Shown here: piece after piece, positions 22,888 through 35,438 of the stretch
Layout of the letters: every line of letters starts with the position of its first letter
Position numbering within the stretch: the stretch's first letter is position 1
NCBI GenBank assembly: GCA_047495785.1
Contig: JBLDXI010000021.1
Span: forward strand, 496,001 to 560,000
Length of the DNA: 64,000 nt
Origin: Lepidodermella squamata
Lineage: Eukaryota > Gastrotricha
Direction: 5' to 3'
Translations under genes and position numbers: made by a program
The notes under the pieces: generated by a model
Told to the model about the DNA's origin: nothing
Databases searched by the model: none
Seen by the model: only the letters and a program-made list of their open reading frames with translations

Positions 22888-25800
22888 ATGTATGCATTGA
22901 CACTCGTCGGTTTTTTGTTTGGATGTTGCATTTCCTCCGTGGGTAGCTCTTGTGAAGATGTAAGAAAATGCGCAAATGATGTAGTGAATTTATCAAGTAA
23001 GTTGTCTACCTTCCCCATTATTTAAAAATCATTTTGTTTCGTATTTACTCAGGTCGAGCGTTAAGTGAAAAAAGACAAGCCAATAGCTATTTTGGACAGC
23101 TTTCTACGGTAGTGAATACTTCATATTTTTTGGCTCAGGCTCTAATTGAGCGTTATAAATTTTTAGTGTTCAGCTGTGCCGTCTAAACCGTCCGATCCGA
23201 ACTTTTGTTACTCGCTTCTCAATCTTGCAGTTTCTCAATTCCCTCCTTGTCCTGCAACCGCGCCGATAGCGCCGATTTCGGGCTCTGGATCATCTAGCGC
23301 AGAGAAAGATGTACCTCTTGCGAAGAGTGAAGGAAAGGAAGAAGATAAAGAAGAGAATGGAGAGACTGATTGGATCCTGTTTGGTGCCAAGGGTCAGACT
23401 TGGCTATTCACCTTCGGCTCAGTCATCGGTATCAGTGTCGCCGGATTTGCTTGCGTCATGATTTTACCTAGCATGTGTACCGTCTGTTACAACCACTTTC
23501 AACAATTTCTGGTGGCTATGGCCGTCGGAACTCTTTCTGGCGATGCCGTGCTACACTTGATTCCTCACTCATTCTTCTCTCATGAAGATCACGGCGCTGA
23601 GGAACCAGCCAACATGACTTTACTATCAAATGCTACAGAAGAGGCGGCTAATGCAGTTGAACACAGCGAGCAGAAAATTGTATGATGTTATAATTATAGG
23701 AATTGTTGACCAAGTCCAAATTACTTTTCAGGTGATGAAAGGATCTGTTTTATTGTTTGGATTGTTCCTGTTATACACCATCGAGCAGCTTTTTGCAATC
23801 GTCCCGTCGTATATGGCTGCTCGGCGAGCTAGACTAGCTCATGCAAATGAGCCACCGGCGGTTCGGGCCCGACTGGAAAGCACAGCGTCAAGACATTCCA
23901 AATTACGATTTGTATGTTTTAATAGTTGATATTCTGAATTCTTCTCTCCCACCTTGTTTTTTTGCGCGCATGTCCTAGTTTCGCACTTAATACGGCTTGC
24001 TTCAGTCCAGTTTTTTTCATTTCATTCTCTTCGAGGATATTTTTGAGGATCATCAGTGCATTGCGAGTCACGCTTTTGACTTTAATTTGAATCTGGAGTG
24101 GGTGATTTTGCGATTGTTATTAGCTCTAAAACCAATGAGCCGGAGCTGGCTGCGAACAATAAGAACAAGTGATTGCCTGTGTATCAAATCAAATATTGCG
24201 AGATTTCCGTCTCCTTATTGGCGCTGCTCAGAAAATGCCCGTCGATGATCACACGCCTATAGAGCGCCCACCAAATTGCGTTGATTATCTAGTGTTCTAT
24301 GCTGCATGTGCAATGTGTCTCTCGCTCTCGCCCAGAAAATCAATTTCGCTGCCGCTTTCGTTTGTTTGAGAATCGAAAACGCATGTGGGCGACCATGCGC
24401 GCGCGCACTGGGGAGCGAGTATTATTGCAAACGACATTTTATTTTTTCTGTGAAGCGCACAGGGATGTAGGATTTTTCGATCATGTGTATCGGTGTTCTT
24501 CCATCCGGTGCGCGACGATCTCTCTTGAGTGATGCTGGGTCGCTGAACAAACAGCCGCGAACAGACGCAGTAATTCTGCTGCTCCTTTAAATTTTAATAA
24601 CCATTGCACATTTAAATGACGGACCCTTTTTAACTCGTGTCTCTTGAAATGCTTTCCGTTTCCTGCCATCTCGCTGCGACGTGAAATTACAAACCCCATA
24701 CCTGCTGTTTGCACTTGACGAGCACGACAAATTTTCGTGATCGAATTTACGAAAAGCTTCGTTGAAATAATACGGATCGCTAGTTAGCGAAGGACAAAGT
24801 TGTGTTATTACCTAAACCGGTAGATGTTAAATCATTAATTGCTGCGCTTCAAGCAGTGGTGAGATGAATATTTGCGGTACCACGGAACGAAAATAAATTG
24901 TGTCATCAAACCGCCTGCGCACTCTCAACATGCTTTTAATGAGATGCCACCCTTAAGCTGGAATAACGCGCTCCATCGACGTTATATATCGACTAAGACA
25001 TGCCGATCATGCCTCATGAATTATAAATTAATTTGCGTCTTGCTGTACGCGCCGTGCCGTCATTGATTGATAGAGAAAGGGAGGCTGCGATGCCGGGTGC
25101 CGATTGACTAGGCGGCTTCTCTATGCGTTCCGTGCGACGCAGTGCATCAGAAAACGATCCGAATAAAATCGATGAATAAATGAATTATAAATTGTTGAGG
25201 GAAACGTTGAAATTAACTTTTGCATTGAATATAGGCTCCGAGTACTGGTGGCCATCGTCCTAGCCACGACCACGGGCACAGCCATGGTGGTCACGGTCAT
25301 TCTCACGGTGTGCCGAGGGATGAAAGCAATTATCATTACTCGGATATGGGTGGCGAAAACCACGACGACCACGACCACGAACAAGCAACACCTCTCGTTC
25401 ATTTTCACGACCACTGCGGCGGATCGGTCAGTTCTCACCATTACGTCCAGCCATCGGTGGCCTACTCGACATCGTGCGAAGAGGTCGTCTTCCGCCTGCA
25501 CAGCCACAACAGACGTAATTAAAAGAAAATTAATGATTGATTGAAATTAAAAATTGTAAAATCTATAAAAGTGCTCGAACAAAAGGAATGTGCTGTTGTC
25601 ACACCTTGCCCTCATCCTTGTGTTCCAGAGACACCCTGCGGCGATAAGCCAGGTAATAACCACCTGGATGTTAGCAGAGTGGCTAGTTTCAAATGTATGT
25701 ACCCCGTTTGTTTGCACGCGTGTCGTGTTATCTTAAAGGTGTGAATTTCGACGATGTGTTTTCAGGCGCCGAGCCGACACCCGCCCCGGAGTCGCATATG

Positions 25801-28354
25801 ACAACATCGAAGTCGGAGCAGTACAAACACGGCACCGTGCTTCACCGATGCCACTCCGCAGACCCCGTCAGCATTATTTGCACCCCGGTGTGTCTGGTGC
25901 CGGAAGATGGCGCGGCTGTGGCGAATGGCGAAACTGATTTGACGACAAAACAAGCCCCAGTCGCGGCGACGGCCGTTCAGGCCAGTCCGATGGCAACTTC
26001 GATTTCAGCCCATTCGCAACTGCCGCGTAATGTCGCGACTGAAACCGAGAAGGTGCCACAGGAGAAGAAAGTTTCGCTCGTGCCGAGTGAGAAATTCGAG
26101 GCGTCGAAAGAGATGACGAAATACCCGGTTGAATCAGCTATTTCGATTGTAACTGCCACGGATCATGGCCATGGCCACGGCCACTCGCATGGGCACGGCC
26201 ACGGGCATTCCCACTCGCATTTTGGCGATGTCAATTCGCGAGCTTGGATGGTCATTCTTGCCGATGCTTTTCACAATCTAGTCGATGGTATGGCGATTGG
26301 TGTTGCGTTCAGCTCATCCCTAGCCGGAGGGTTCAGCACGGCGATCGCCGTGGCAATGCACGAATTGCCGCATGAATTGGGCGATTTTGCTGTGTTGCTG
26401 AAGGAAGGTCTGAGTATAAAGCGTGGTCTGATGTTCAACGCGCTTTCGTCTGTCATCTGCCTCATCGGCGCCTCTTTTGGCGTCATTTTTGGCTCCAACG
26501 AAGACTTTGATCAGATCATTTTCGCTCTTGCTGCTGGCGTTTTCTTGTACGTCTCACTCGTCGATATGTTGCCGCAAATCAGTTCCGTTGATACTAGTCC
26601 TTCTGAATCAGTATTCTGTCACTTGCTGATTCGATGCTCCGGAATGCTTACAGGTACAGTTTTGATAGTCGATTGTACTTTCATTAGTTACTATAGTTGG
26701 CAGTATTACATTAGGGTCATTTTTACAATTTATAAAGTGTTTTTCAAGCATTTTACAATCTAACAACCAATCAGAACGAGAGTAGCAACTAAAATTGAAG
26801 TAACGTCTGGAAAAGCGAGTTCTATCGTCATTTTTACGAGGTTTTAAAGCATGCCCTACTAAAATCCCAACAAATTCCCCGCCTCGCTAGTATTATCAGC
26901 TCAGATTGCATGTAGTTTTTACTAATTCGGCACAAACATTTTCATTTCCGAGAGGTTAACATCGAGAAACCAATGGAACTTGATGTGTCTGTCGTATCAA
27001 AGAATTGCTTCCCAATCGGCTAAACGAAATAGGAAACGTGAGCAGGAAAACTCAATTTTAAATCACGATAAAATCTCTCGTTTTTAACGACCCCCTCCGT
27101 TTCACCGGCTGCAAAGATATAATGCCCATGATCGCAGATAAGAATCGACGAGGCTTACGGGTGCCTTGGTGAGGGCGATAGAATTGTATTTCACTCGGCA
27201 AAACAGGAGCGTAACCACCAGTTTTACGATAATGAGCCGCGGCAATTTTTTGGTTCCTTTGAGATTTCCACCCACAAATCGCAAAATTCAATCATAGTAT
27301 TTTTGTAGAAGTGGCGCATCTTTGGCCTTTGAAGATAAGGTTTAATTTAATGGGAATGAAATACTTACATTTCTAACCTCGCCGAAAATTTCTTTGAATT
27401 TAATTACCATTCGTTTAAGAATGTTTCGCGTTTTACCCACGTGTTCAATTCAGCCGACGGAACCGAATAGGCCTTAACTTCGGCCTAGTACATTTCTCCA
27501 TGTTCCACGAGTTTCATTTGAGTTGATTCATGTTGCATCCTTTTGCAACAAGCTGGGGGAAACTTTTGGCTTCGGCCATTCGAACACCCGCTCGCTTTCA
27601 CCGTTGCTGCCTGATCCTGCTAAAGACAGTTTATCTTTTACAAAATCATGATGAAATTATGAACGCAGAAGTTGGGTGTCCATGACTGAATTTGCTTTAT
27701 TAGGCGCTTGACAAAAGAACCCTTCGACATCCTAGCTTGCTTCAAAATTTCTTCCGATTGAAAGTGTTTCGATTACCGTATTTCATCGAAAGTATCCTAC
27801 CTCAAAAAAATTACCCCCTCGAATGATAGCCCCAAAAATTCACTGGGTCCAATAGGGTCCAAGGGTTAATAATAGCCAGGCGGCTGAAAAACAGGTTGAC
27901 GCCTGGAATATCATGTGGCCTGAAATGATGAGGAATAGCTTTTCCGACTGCGGAATCACTACTGTTCAACCTGGCAAGCCTTTTGGAGGCTGCTCATATC
28001 AGCCTATGGTATTAAGCATATGACGCTTTGGGGGTTATAATTGCCCGATTTTTTCAATATTTTTCGAGTTCGATGAAATACGGTGATTATTTCTGAGTCA
28101 GTTAGGAAAATACCAAAACAGTTTTGTCAGTGGGGAAGAAGAAGAAGAAGAAATTTGAAGATATTTTGAGTACAGATACAGGTATTTGCAACTTCTGCTG
28201 TGCTCAGGGATCAAAATTCTTTAAATTGCGTAGAAACGTTTACTCACAATTCGAAATAATTATATTTTTCAATTTATTTGCAGGAACGGGAATAATGATA
28301 TGCGTCGCGATGCTGGAGTCTCGGATCGGCGAATTCCTGAAAGCTTTCGTTTGA
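22888..28354 (+). CDS. ZIP zinc transporter, LIV-1 subfamily (SLC39A type)
   Basis: Eight exons: 22888-22996, 23053-23108, 23167-23679, 23732-23911, 25235-25514, 25572-25652, 25766-26653 and 28284-28354, giving about 725 aa. A signal peptide (MYALTLVGFLFGCCIS) opens the ectodomain. Membrane segments follow, with the family motif LSGDAVLHLIPHSFF. Two His-rich stretches occur, one in exon 5 (repeated HGHSHGG) and one in exon 7 (HGHGHGHSHGHGHGHSHSH). The metal-site helices carry HNLVDGMAIG and HELPHELGDF, the LIV-1 signature. The final exon supplies the last helix (TGIMICVAMLE). Family proteins import zinc into the cytosol across the plasma or organelle membrane. The weakest junction is the start of exon 6 (ataaaag). 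Introns of 1323 and 1630 nt are long for this window, and the last holds a MITE. Confidence 0.9.
27775..28084. mobile_element. 310-bp MITE with 16-bp terminal repeats in transporter intron
   Basis: ACCGTATTTCATCGAA at 27775-27790 is repeated exactly inverted at 28069-28084. The tetranucleotide GATT lies directly outside both ends (27771-27774 and 28085-28088), consistent with a 4-bp target duplication. Weaker inverted similarity (CCCC runs, poly-A stretches) continues inward. There is no coding capacity. It lies wholly in the last intron of the zinc transporter gene. Confidence 0.65.
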
Positions 28355-29470
28355 GTCGATAGCCGCTCATACCTTTATTTTCGATGTGCACATCTAGTCT
28401 CTTCTTTTTATACGCGTTATACTTCTGTAAATCTCGAAAATTTTCAGTTGATGCTTCGAAATAGAATGCGAGAATCTCTGTGTCAAAATCGAGCGCCAAC
28501 TACGTGAGAAAAACGTGTATGTGCCATGATTATATGCCAGTCTTATTATTTCCATTCAAAAGCTTACCAAGATTTTTAATGCAATGAAAGTGAACCTGGC
28601 ATGACTGTCGAAATTCTGGTCTTGAATCTTTAACGCAAGAATCTCGGTATTTACGCAACAAAAGAGGCCGAAATTCGTCATTGTGAATCAAATTTCTCGT
28701 TTTTGATGTTGAACCGAATGCGTCATTTACGTTGTTTGAATTCCCTCTTCTCCAGTGTTGTGCTGTCGCCCGGAATGATGAATGATTTCATAAATGGTAT
28801 TAAGTAGTTATCGTTTTTTTCTCGTTTCCGAAAAATGCTGATTATCAATTGTTGGAGATGTTTGAAAATGTATGATAACTATTCTCGTTACTCGCTTTCC
28901 TTTTTATGTCTGTAATTTGTAATGTAATGATACTGAATGATCGTTCTTTCGTTGTGTACAAATAATCTGCGAATGTTGACGCGAAAGATACCTGTGAGAA
29001 GAATATTCATGCAATCGGATCGTTATTGGAAAAACCCCTAATTGCCAAATCTGGCACCTATTTTTCGAAAAAACTCGTCAATTTATCAAATGTTTAAATC
29101 TCGTGAAGAAAGTCGCGAAATGATACTTCTCTTGTTGTTTGAAATTTCACTTTTAATTAGTTTTTTTCGAATCTGATATAAAAAAATCCGGCGAAATATT
29201 GTTCACTTTTTTATAACGATGATAACCATATTGCTGCTAGGCTCTGATGATATGAATGATTCACCTGCAAATACCTGATTGTTTGTACATTTGTTGTACT
29301 CGACCTGATTGCTGATAGAATTTTGAATTATATGAAGATGATCTGATGCGTTACGGTAGAGGTGTAATCCCGTTTTCTTGCTGTTTAAAATTCGTATAAT
29401 TGAAGAGAGGAATGAAATATGGCTATATTTACCCGATTACGGTTTTTGCTTGGAATAAAATTGTTATGTA
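28355..29470. other. Intergenic, 3' side of zinc transporter
   Basis: AT-rich sequence with no recognised exon, probably the 3' UTR of the transporter and spacer DNA. Confidence 0.4.
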
Positions 29471-32400
29471 AGAACATTTCCGCGTACTTTTTTTCCTGCG
29501 TTCACTTGATTCATCCCACCCTGCGAACCCTGGCATCCGGCGCGGCTGCGGGTTGATAGTGTCAGTAGTTGTTAGGCGCAAGGCTAGATAACAACCGGCC
29601 CGTGGCGCAGAAATTCATACTACAATAATATACGGTGCGGCACCTACGTGTGCGTTTTAGCGCATTCGCGACGGCGCTTGTCGCCCCGTCAGCTCGGTAT
29701 TTTTTTTTATCAGGAGCGAGCGCGTCGTTGTATATTGTGGCACACGGATAAAACACACGGCGAGACACGGTTCCTTTATTACTTTTTATGCCCGTGCACC
29801 GAGCGAGATGTGCGTGTGTTGAATGTACATAACCTTTTGTTATTGTTTACAACACTTTTTCGCCTCGCCGACCCGAGCGAGATCGAAGAAAAAATTACTA
29901 CCACCGCGCCAGTTGCTTCTCTCGCGCAGCTTTTCCACGCGTTTTAGCGTCATGCGCATGTATCATCATTATTATTTACAATTTTTCAACCGCAGCTGCG
30001 CTCTCGAAAGGCGCGATTTCTAGACCGTCATCAACCGAAACGCGCGTGCGATTTTGCGAAGTGTGGCGCGTTAGCAGCATAATCTCCATTAAAAGGGGCA
30101 ACAACAGCTTAATTTGCGAGAATAAAACGCTAGGCGCGTCGCGGAATAATTTGCGCTTAAAAAAACGCCGGTCATAAATCTCGCAATACACCTGGCTTTC
30201 GCATATTAATATCATCACCAACGCGATGTTATATAGCATCAAAACGAGGCGAGAATAGACATGAGGCTGTTTCTTCCCAACCGACCTTCGCGCACGGTAA
30301 AGTGCCTCTCCGACGCCGCGCGCGCGCGCGCAAGGATATGCATGGATAGGTCGAGGCATTTACGCGGCCCATTATCGGTTCGTCAAAAAAGCAGCAGTAT
30401 AGGCTGACAAGCGCATGCGCTCTTTTGCGACTATACCTTTATGCGCTCTTTACGCGCTCGACATGCAATACTACGTGGCGACGGTGGCGGCAGCGGATTT
30501 TAGCGGCGGCGCAAAATAAAAAATCATCCCTCACTTTTGCGAAGCGCGGCGACAACCACGCGCGTGTTTTATATGTGGGTCGCGTTCGTGCCAAAATTAT
30601 GCCGTAGCGCGCGGCCGCATCGTCTCGCGCGATGATGATTACTTCGCGCAATTTTTTTGCGCTCTCTAGTCTGCGCTTTCAGCCGGCTGTGTGTGCGCCG
30701 CCGCCGCTGCGAAGCGCGCGCGCGCAATATTTTTTATTATTTTTTTACGAAACACGGTCCGCCTATCGCTCTTTTTAGCCCGTTTTATAATACCATTATT
30801 ATTATTATATGACGTTTTGCCATGCTTTCCAGATACATTATTAGTTTGTATGTACAAACAACGTTCATTTACCACAAGTGCTGCTCTCGTGCTACGCGCT
30901 TGGATAGCGTAGGGTCAAGCGCGCAATGTATCAGTCGCTCAAATAATTAAGGGAGTCATATGCAGCTTTTTTGTGGCTACCTGTGTTGTAGTCATTGGCC
31001 ACCAGTGCCGCCACAGTAGCACCCGGCGATTGATCTTAAGTCGATTTTTCGATTACACGTTCAGTGTTAAACAATTTTTAGATTTCAGTTTGTGACCTAA
31101 TTTTTTGGGTAAAACCTATAACCTTTTTTATGATTGCATAGGTCTAATATTTCGCAGCAAAGGAACGCTAAGCTAAAATGAGCTAATCATGCGAAAAAAT
31201 AGCGATACAGCGCTTTTCAACGAGCTTTCGAAAGCTAATCTGATAACTAGTCATTTTCATTTGACAGCTGTAGTATTATAGCGTTAGATGTATTTTTTCC
31301 TAACCGTCTGAGTGTATGTATGTATATGTGTGTTTGATATATAGATGTGTGTATGTGTGCGGCTTTATTCGACCGCGCGCCGCGCGCCTGCCGTCACGCC
31401 GCCTCTGATAAAAGCGCTGTATTTGTTCATTTTTTGCGCGCATTTTTCGCCTCGCTCGCTCTCACTGCCTCTTTCGACTCATTTCGCAGTCGGCTGGCAG
31501 GCGTGTTCAACTTGTCGCCGTAATTATTTGGCTTAGCATTATATTATATTAAAACAATTAGGGGAAATAATATTTCTCATTATATTAAGGCGATTGCGCT
31601 TCGTTACTCACTGCTGGTGTTATAACTCGATTCAAACACCGCGCCTTTATACGCGCTGAAAGCGTTGCTTATCGCACCTTACCAATAGTATACTTGTCGG
31701 CGGTCGTGTAGGTTCGCCAAAATTGCGCCAGAGTTGCGCTTGCGCATAATCAGTCGTAAAATAATCGCGTCGTGGCGTGTTTTTGACGGCGACCCAGCCC
31801 TGCGTTCCGCATATCTGCAACGCACGCACCTGTGTTGCACAACCGCGTAAATTACCCGAGACCTGGTGGTGGTTGTGGCGGCGCTTGCTGGGGCGGTGGC
31901 TGCGCTGTCGTCGCCGGCGGCCTTGCGCTGCGCATAATCATCTCTATGCGCGCGCATTCAGTTTCCGCGCGCAGCTCTCGAGCGCGTTATTTTAGCGGCC
32001 GCGGCACTGGCAAACAGCCAATAACTCACTCACTAGCCGCGTTGGTTGGATGTTATTATATTATTACTATTATTATAACTACTCACCGCGAAAATTATTC
32101 AGCTGCGCGGCGGCGAATCTTGCCCGTGTAGCGCGCACGAGCGTCGTCCGTTCATCGCTCATCATAATCATCATCAGCCAGCCAACCCTTCTACTCGACG
32201 CGCAATGTGTACAGTTGCGCGCCCGCGCGATGTTGACCTTGAACGCTTCTTCCCTGCCCTACTCAAACGCGTGCTCAGCCTAAATACCGAGCTCTTCACC
32301 CCGCCGCAATTTTTCGCTCGCGATCTACCGTCACAATTAAAAAAGTCCACCTCAATAATGATACTCGCGTAAATTTTCGAATCTCAGGTTTTACGCTTGA

Positions 32401-35400
32401 ATATTAATCATCACACAGGACGAGACGGTGCGCATGCGGTGTGTTTAATGTTTTTATTGTTGCTAGTATTTTTTACGATATGTATTGCGCAGCGCTCATA
32501 GCTTCAACTTTTTTCGCGCTCAGTCTGCTATGCTTGGCGTGGATGAATTAAATGCGCGCCAAATGAATTCAAAATTTGTGTGATGTTTGTACTCGGCGCG
32601 CTTCTAAAGCCTCAACTCAGCTACTATTACGCGACGACGGGTGTGTGCGTTAAAAATACTGCTGTTGCCCCAGCCAGCCTCACTTTTTCATCATTCCACA
32701 TGACGCGTGCGGCGGGTTGAGAGCTCGAAAACTTGCGAATGCGTTTTCGTTATTCTTCTCCTGTGTTGCGCGATTACCATTATATTACACTCTCTTCGCA
32801 ATTCGCAACAAACAGTCGCTCAGATCAACGCACTTGTTGTGCTCATTTACGCGAACTTTATTCGATTTTATTACATGGCGGCTACCGACGGTCAAAGCGC
32901 CCACCGTCGACGAGCAAGTAGTTCAATTAGTGGGCCAGCACGTTGTTTGTGATGATTATTATTACTTCTTCGTTTCTTGATAACCACACCATTTATGGTA
33001 GGTATTTAGCATCGCTTTCGATGCGGTGTGAATGCTATTCTCACATTTCGGAATTTTTACCTTCCGGCAGCATGTGCGTGTTAGTGTCAAAGTGGTCTGC
33101 TGGCGCCAATTATCAAACATTGGGTGTATTTAATATCTCTCGTGGCGCTCTTTCCGGCACGATCTGTTAGTTTCGCCGGCGCGGTTGACAGCGCGAGTTT
33201 ATCCCTTGAAAAAGCGACGGCTGAGCACGCGGCGCCGGTATAGGTCGACTTGCGCGGTTCGTTATTAAAACCCGCGGCAAATAGGAGGCGGTCATTGGGT
33301 GCGGCAAGTCTACACTAATAATGAGCGAAACGTGGCGCATCCAGGCAGGAGCATCCAGTATAATATAATCCCAGGTCCTGCGCAATTTCGCCGCGCGCCC
33401 CCTGCAAACAAGCGCGCGCTCTTTTCTAACGCACGAACTACGCATTGCGTATAATATTCGAAATAGCACTGCCAATCTTCGGCGTTTCGCAACAAGTAAT
33501 AATGGAAAATCTACATCGCTCCGTTAATATTAGCCGCGATGAGGCAGTAGTTTGCCTTTTATTAGTAAAAGAGCGAATAGCGCGCGCGCGCATATTGATT
33601 CAGAGCGCGCCTGCCTTGCCGCAACGGCCGCGCGCAAACGGCACAAGCGCGCGCGCTTGCGCTGATAATAGACTGCAAAAATAAATGCAATGAAAGCATA
33701 GCCTTTACGCACGAGCCTTCTCTCGTTCGAGCCCTGGTACGCCGTGCTTCATCACTTCGCCTCGCTCGGCTTCGTAATAAAGCAATAATAATACAGTTTT
33801 ATTATTAATATTTCTTATAGCCTTCACTTTCTTGTTGCAGCGGCAGCTCAGCCGCCGTCTCGTAATCGTCACCGCGAGCGCGCGCGGTGCCGCTCACGTT
33901 ATAATGCCGCTATCTTTCGCGCGCGCTCATCGCTAAATTGCTGGCAAAGAGCGCGGCTTGTCATAAACGCGCTCAGGCCGTCAGCAGGTCCTTCCAGTTT
34001 TTTTCGACTTTTTTCGCACGCGCGTCTTCGCCAGGTGCGTTTGTTTTCGCGGCGGTTACACTCGAATCCAAAATGCAACACCTGCTCCGCCTAAACTAAT
34101 CAGCGAGAGAGCGAACGTTGTTAAATGTCACAGTTCCAATGTTTCTGACATTGCTATTTCTGTCTTGAACTAATTCGTCAACGTTTTTCGAGCGCTTCAT
34201 TATTTTTTGTCCCCGTAATATAGTTATGCGTCGCTGTAAATAGCGCGCTGTTTTTCGATCATTATCGGCGTGTTGGTGGTGTTGGCGTCGCGCACGTGGC
34301 GCGTTTTTTTCTTTCGCCCAGTGTTCGTAGCGTGCGTGATGCGGCAGGCAGCGCGCGACAGGAGTTGTGGCTGCCGACTTGTTGCGTGCATGCGACCCCT
34401 CAACACCGATGAGAAACATGAGCTGCCTCGCCTCGCGCCGCCAAGTGCATTCGACAACATATTTTGTACTCGCCCGACTATCGCACCATTTACCCGCTGT
34501 ATAATGCTATTATTACTCAGTATTACTATCGCTTTGGCTTTGGCGCCTACGTGGTGATGTCTAATAATAATAACATAATTGTTTGCGTTTGCTTGTGCGC
34601 GCGCGCAACTGGGCTGCCGAGCGCTTAGTTGATAAGCGCCTCGCCGAGCGCGCGTATCGCCGTCACTGTTCGCGCTCGGATCTGTTCGTTCGTCGCTGAC
34701 GACGGCGACGACAACGACGACGGCCGCGACCAACCACGAACGAGAGCGCGTGCGCACGACCGTGTTTTAATAATTCGCGCTTTAGTACTAGTGAATATAG
34801 CCGTCTTCTATGCTGTTGCTGCTGCTGCTACGTATAATATAAGCAGCAACATTTTCGCTGTTTTTATGTGTAGTCGTCGTATAATATCGGCGGCCGTGTA
34901 CCTCCTACACATGCGCGCGCGAATCGCAGCCCGTGTACAAACACACGGCATTTTACTATGCGCTGCGCATTTTTCGCCTTCGTTGCTCGCCTAATATAGC
35001 CTTCGCGCTCATTCGCTCGTTGACCGAGCGAGACAAGAGCGAGCGAGCGAGAGAGCGAACAGGTTTGCCACGGCAGTAACACACAAAAAATAAAGCTTAC
35101 GCGCTCTTGTAATTATTATTGTTGCGTCTCTTCTCTCGACGCGTTTTTTTACTGTTTTATAATACTGGCAAATTTTCTGTCATCGCGCTCGTTGGTGTTG
35201 GCGCCACATTTGCGTCGTTTCGTCAAAACGTCTTGTTGCTCCCATGTGCGCACGCGCCACACATTAAACCAAGCGCGCTCGTCTAGCTATTCGTTTTAAT
35301 AAGAATAATATTTGAAACTCTAGTTAAATAACAGCTGATGACTTGGCGCGCGCTTTCTTGATTTTGCGCGTCTCTTTTCATTTTTCGCTTTTTCTTTTCA

Positions 35401-35438
35401 AGAATCATCTAGTGTTTAATTTTACGTTTGCTTACTGC
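29471..35438. other. GCGC/CGCG-dense gene-free region upstream of chromatin gene
   Basis: A 6 kb stretch marked by very frequent GCGC, CGCG and longer (GC)n words, e.g. near 30318-30331, 30715-30724, 33580-33590, 33650-33658 and 34600-34608. Base composition changes at about 29.5 kb. Several frames of 60-180 codons are open, but they are Arg/Ala-rich, overlap each other on both strands and have no domains, so they reflect composition only. The region ends at the first exon of the winged-helix/PHD/SAM gene and resumes in that gene's first intron. It may be a broad CpG-rich promoter or regulatory domain. Confidence 0.55.

Noticed and set aside
25121-25507. 128-codon minus-strand frame with Val/Met repeats
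   Set aside because: Antisense of the His-rich exon of the zinc transporter; the plus frame encodes the expected metal-binding loop.
34224-34757. 177-codon open frame on the minus strand in the GCGC-rich region
   Set aside because: Arg/Ala/Asn-rich translation, overlapped by equally open frames on the other strand, no domain and no splice context; explained by composition and few stop words.
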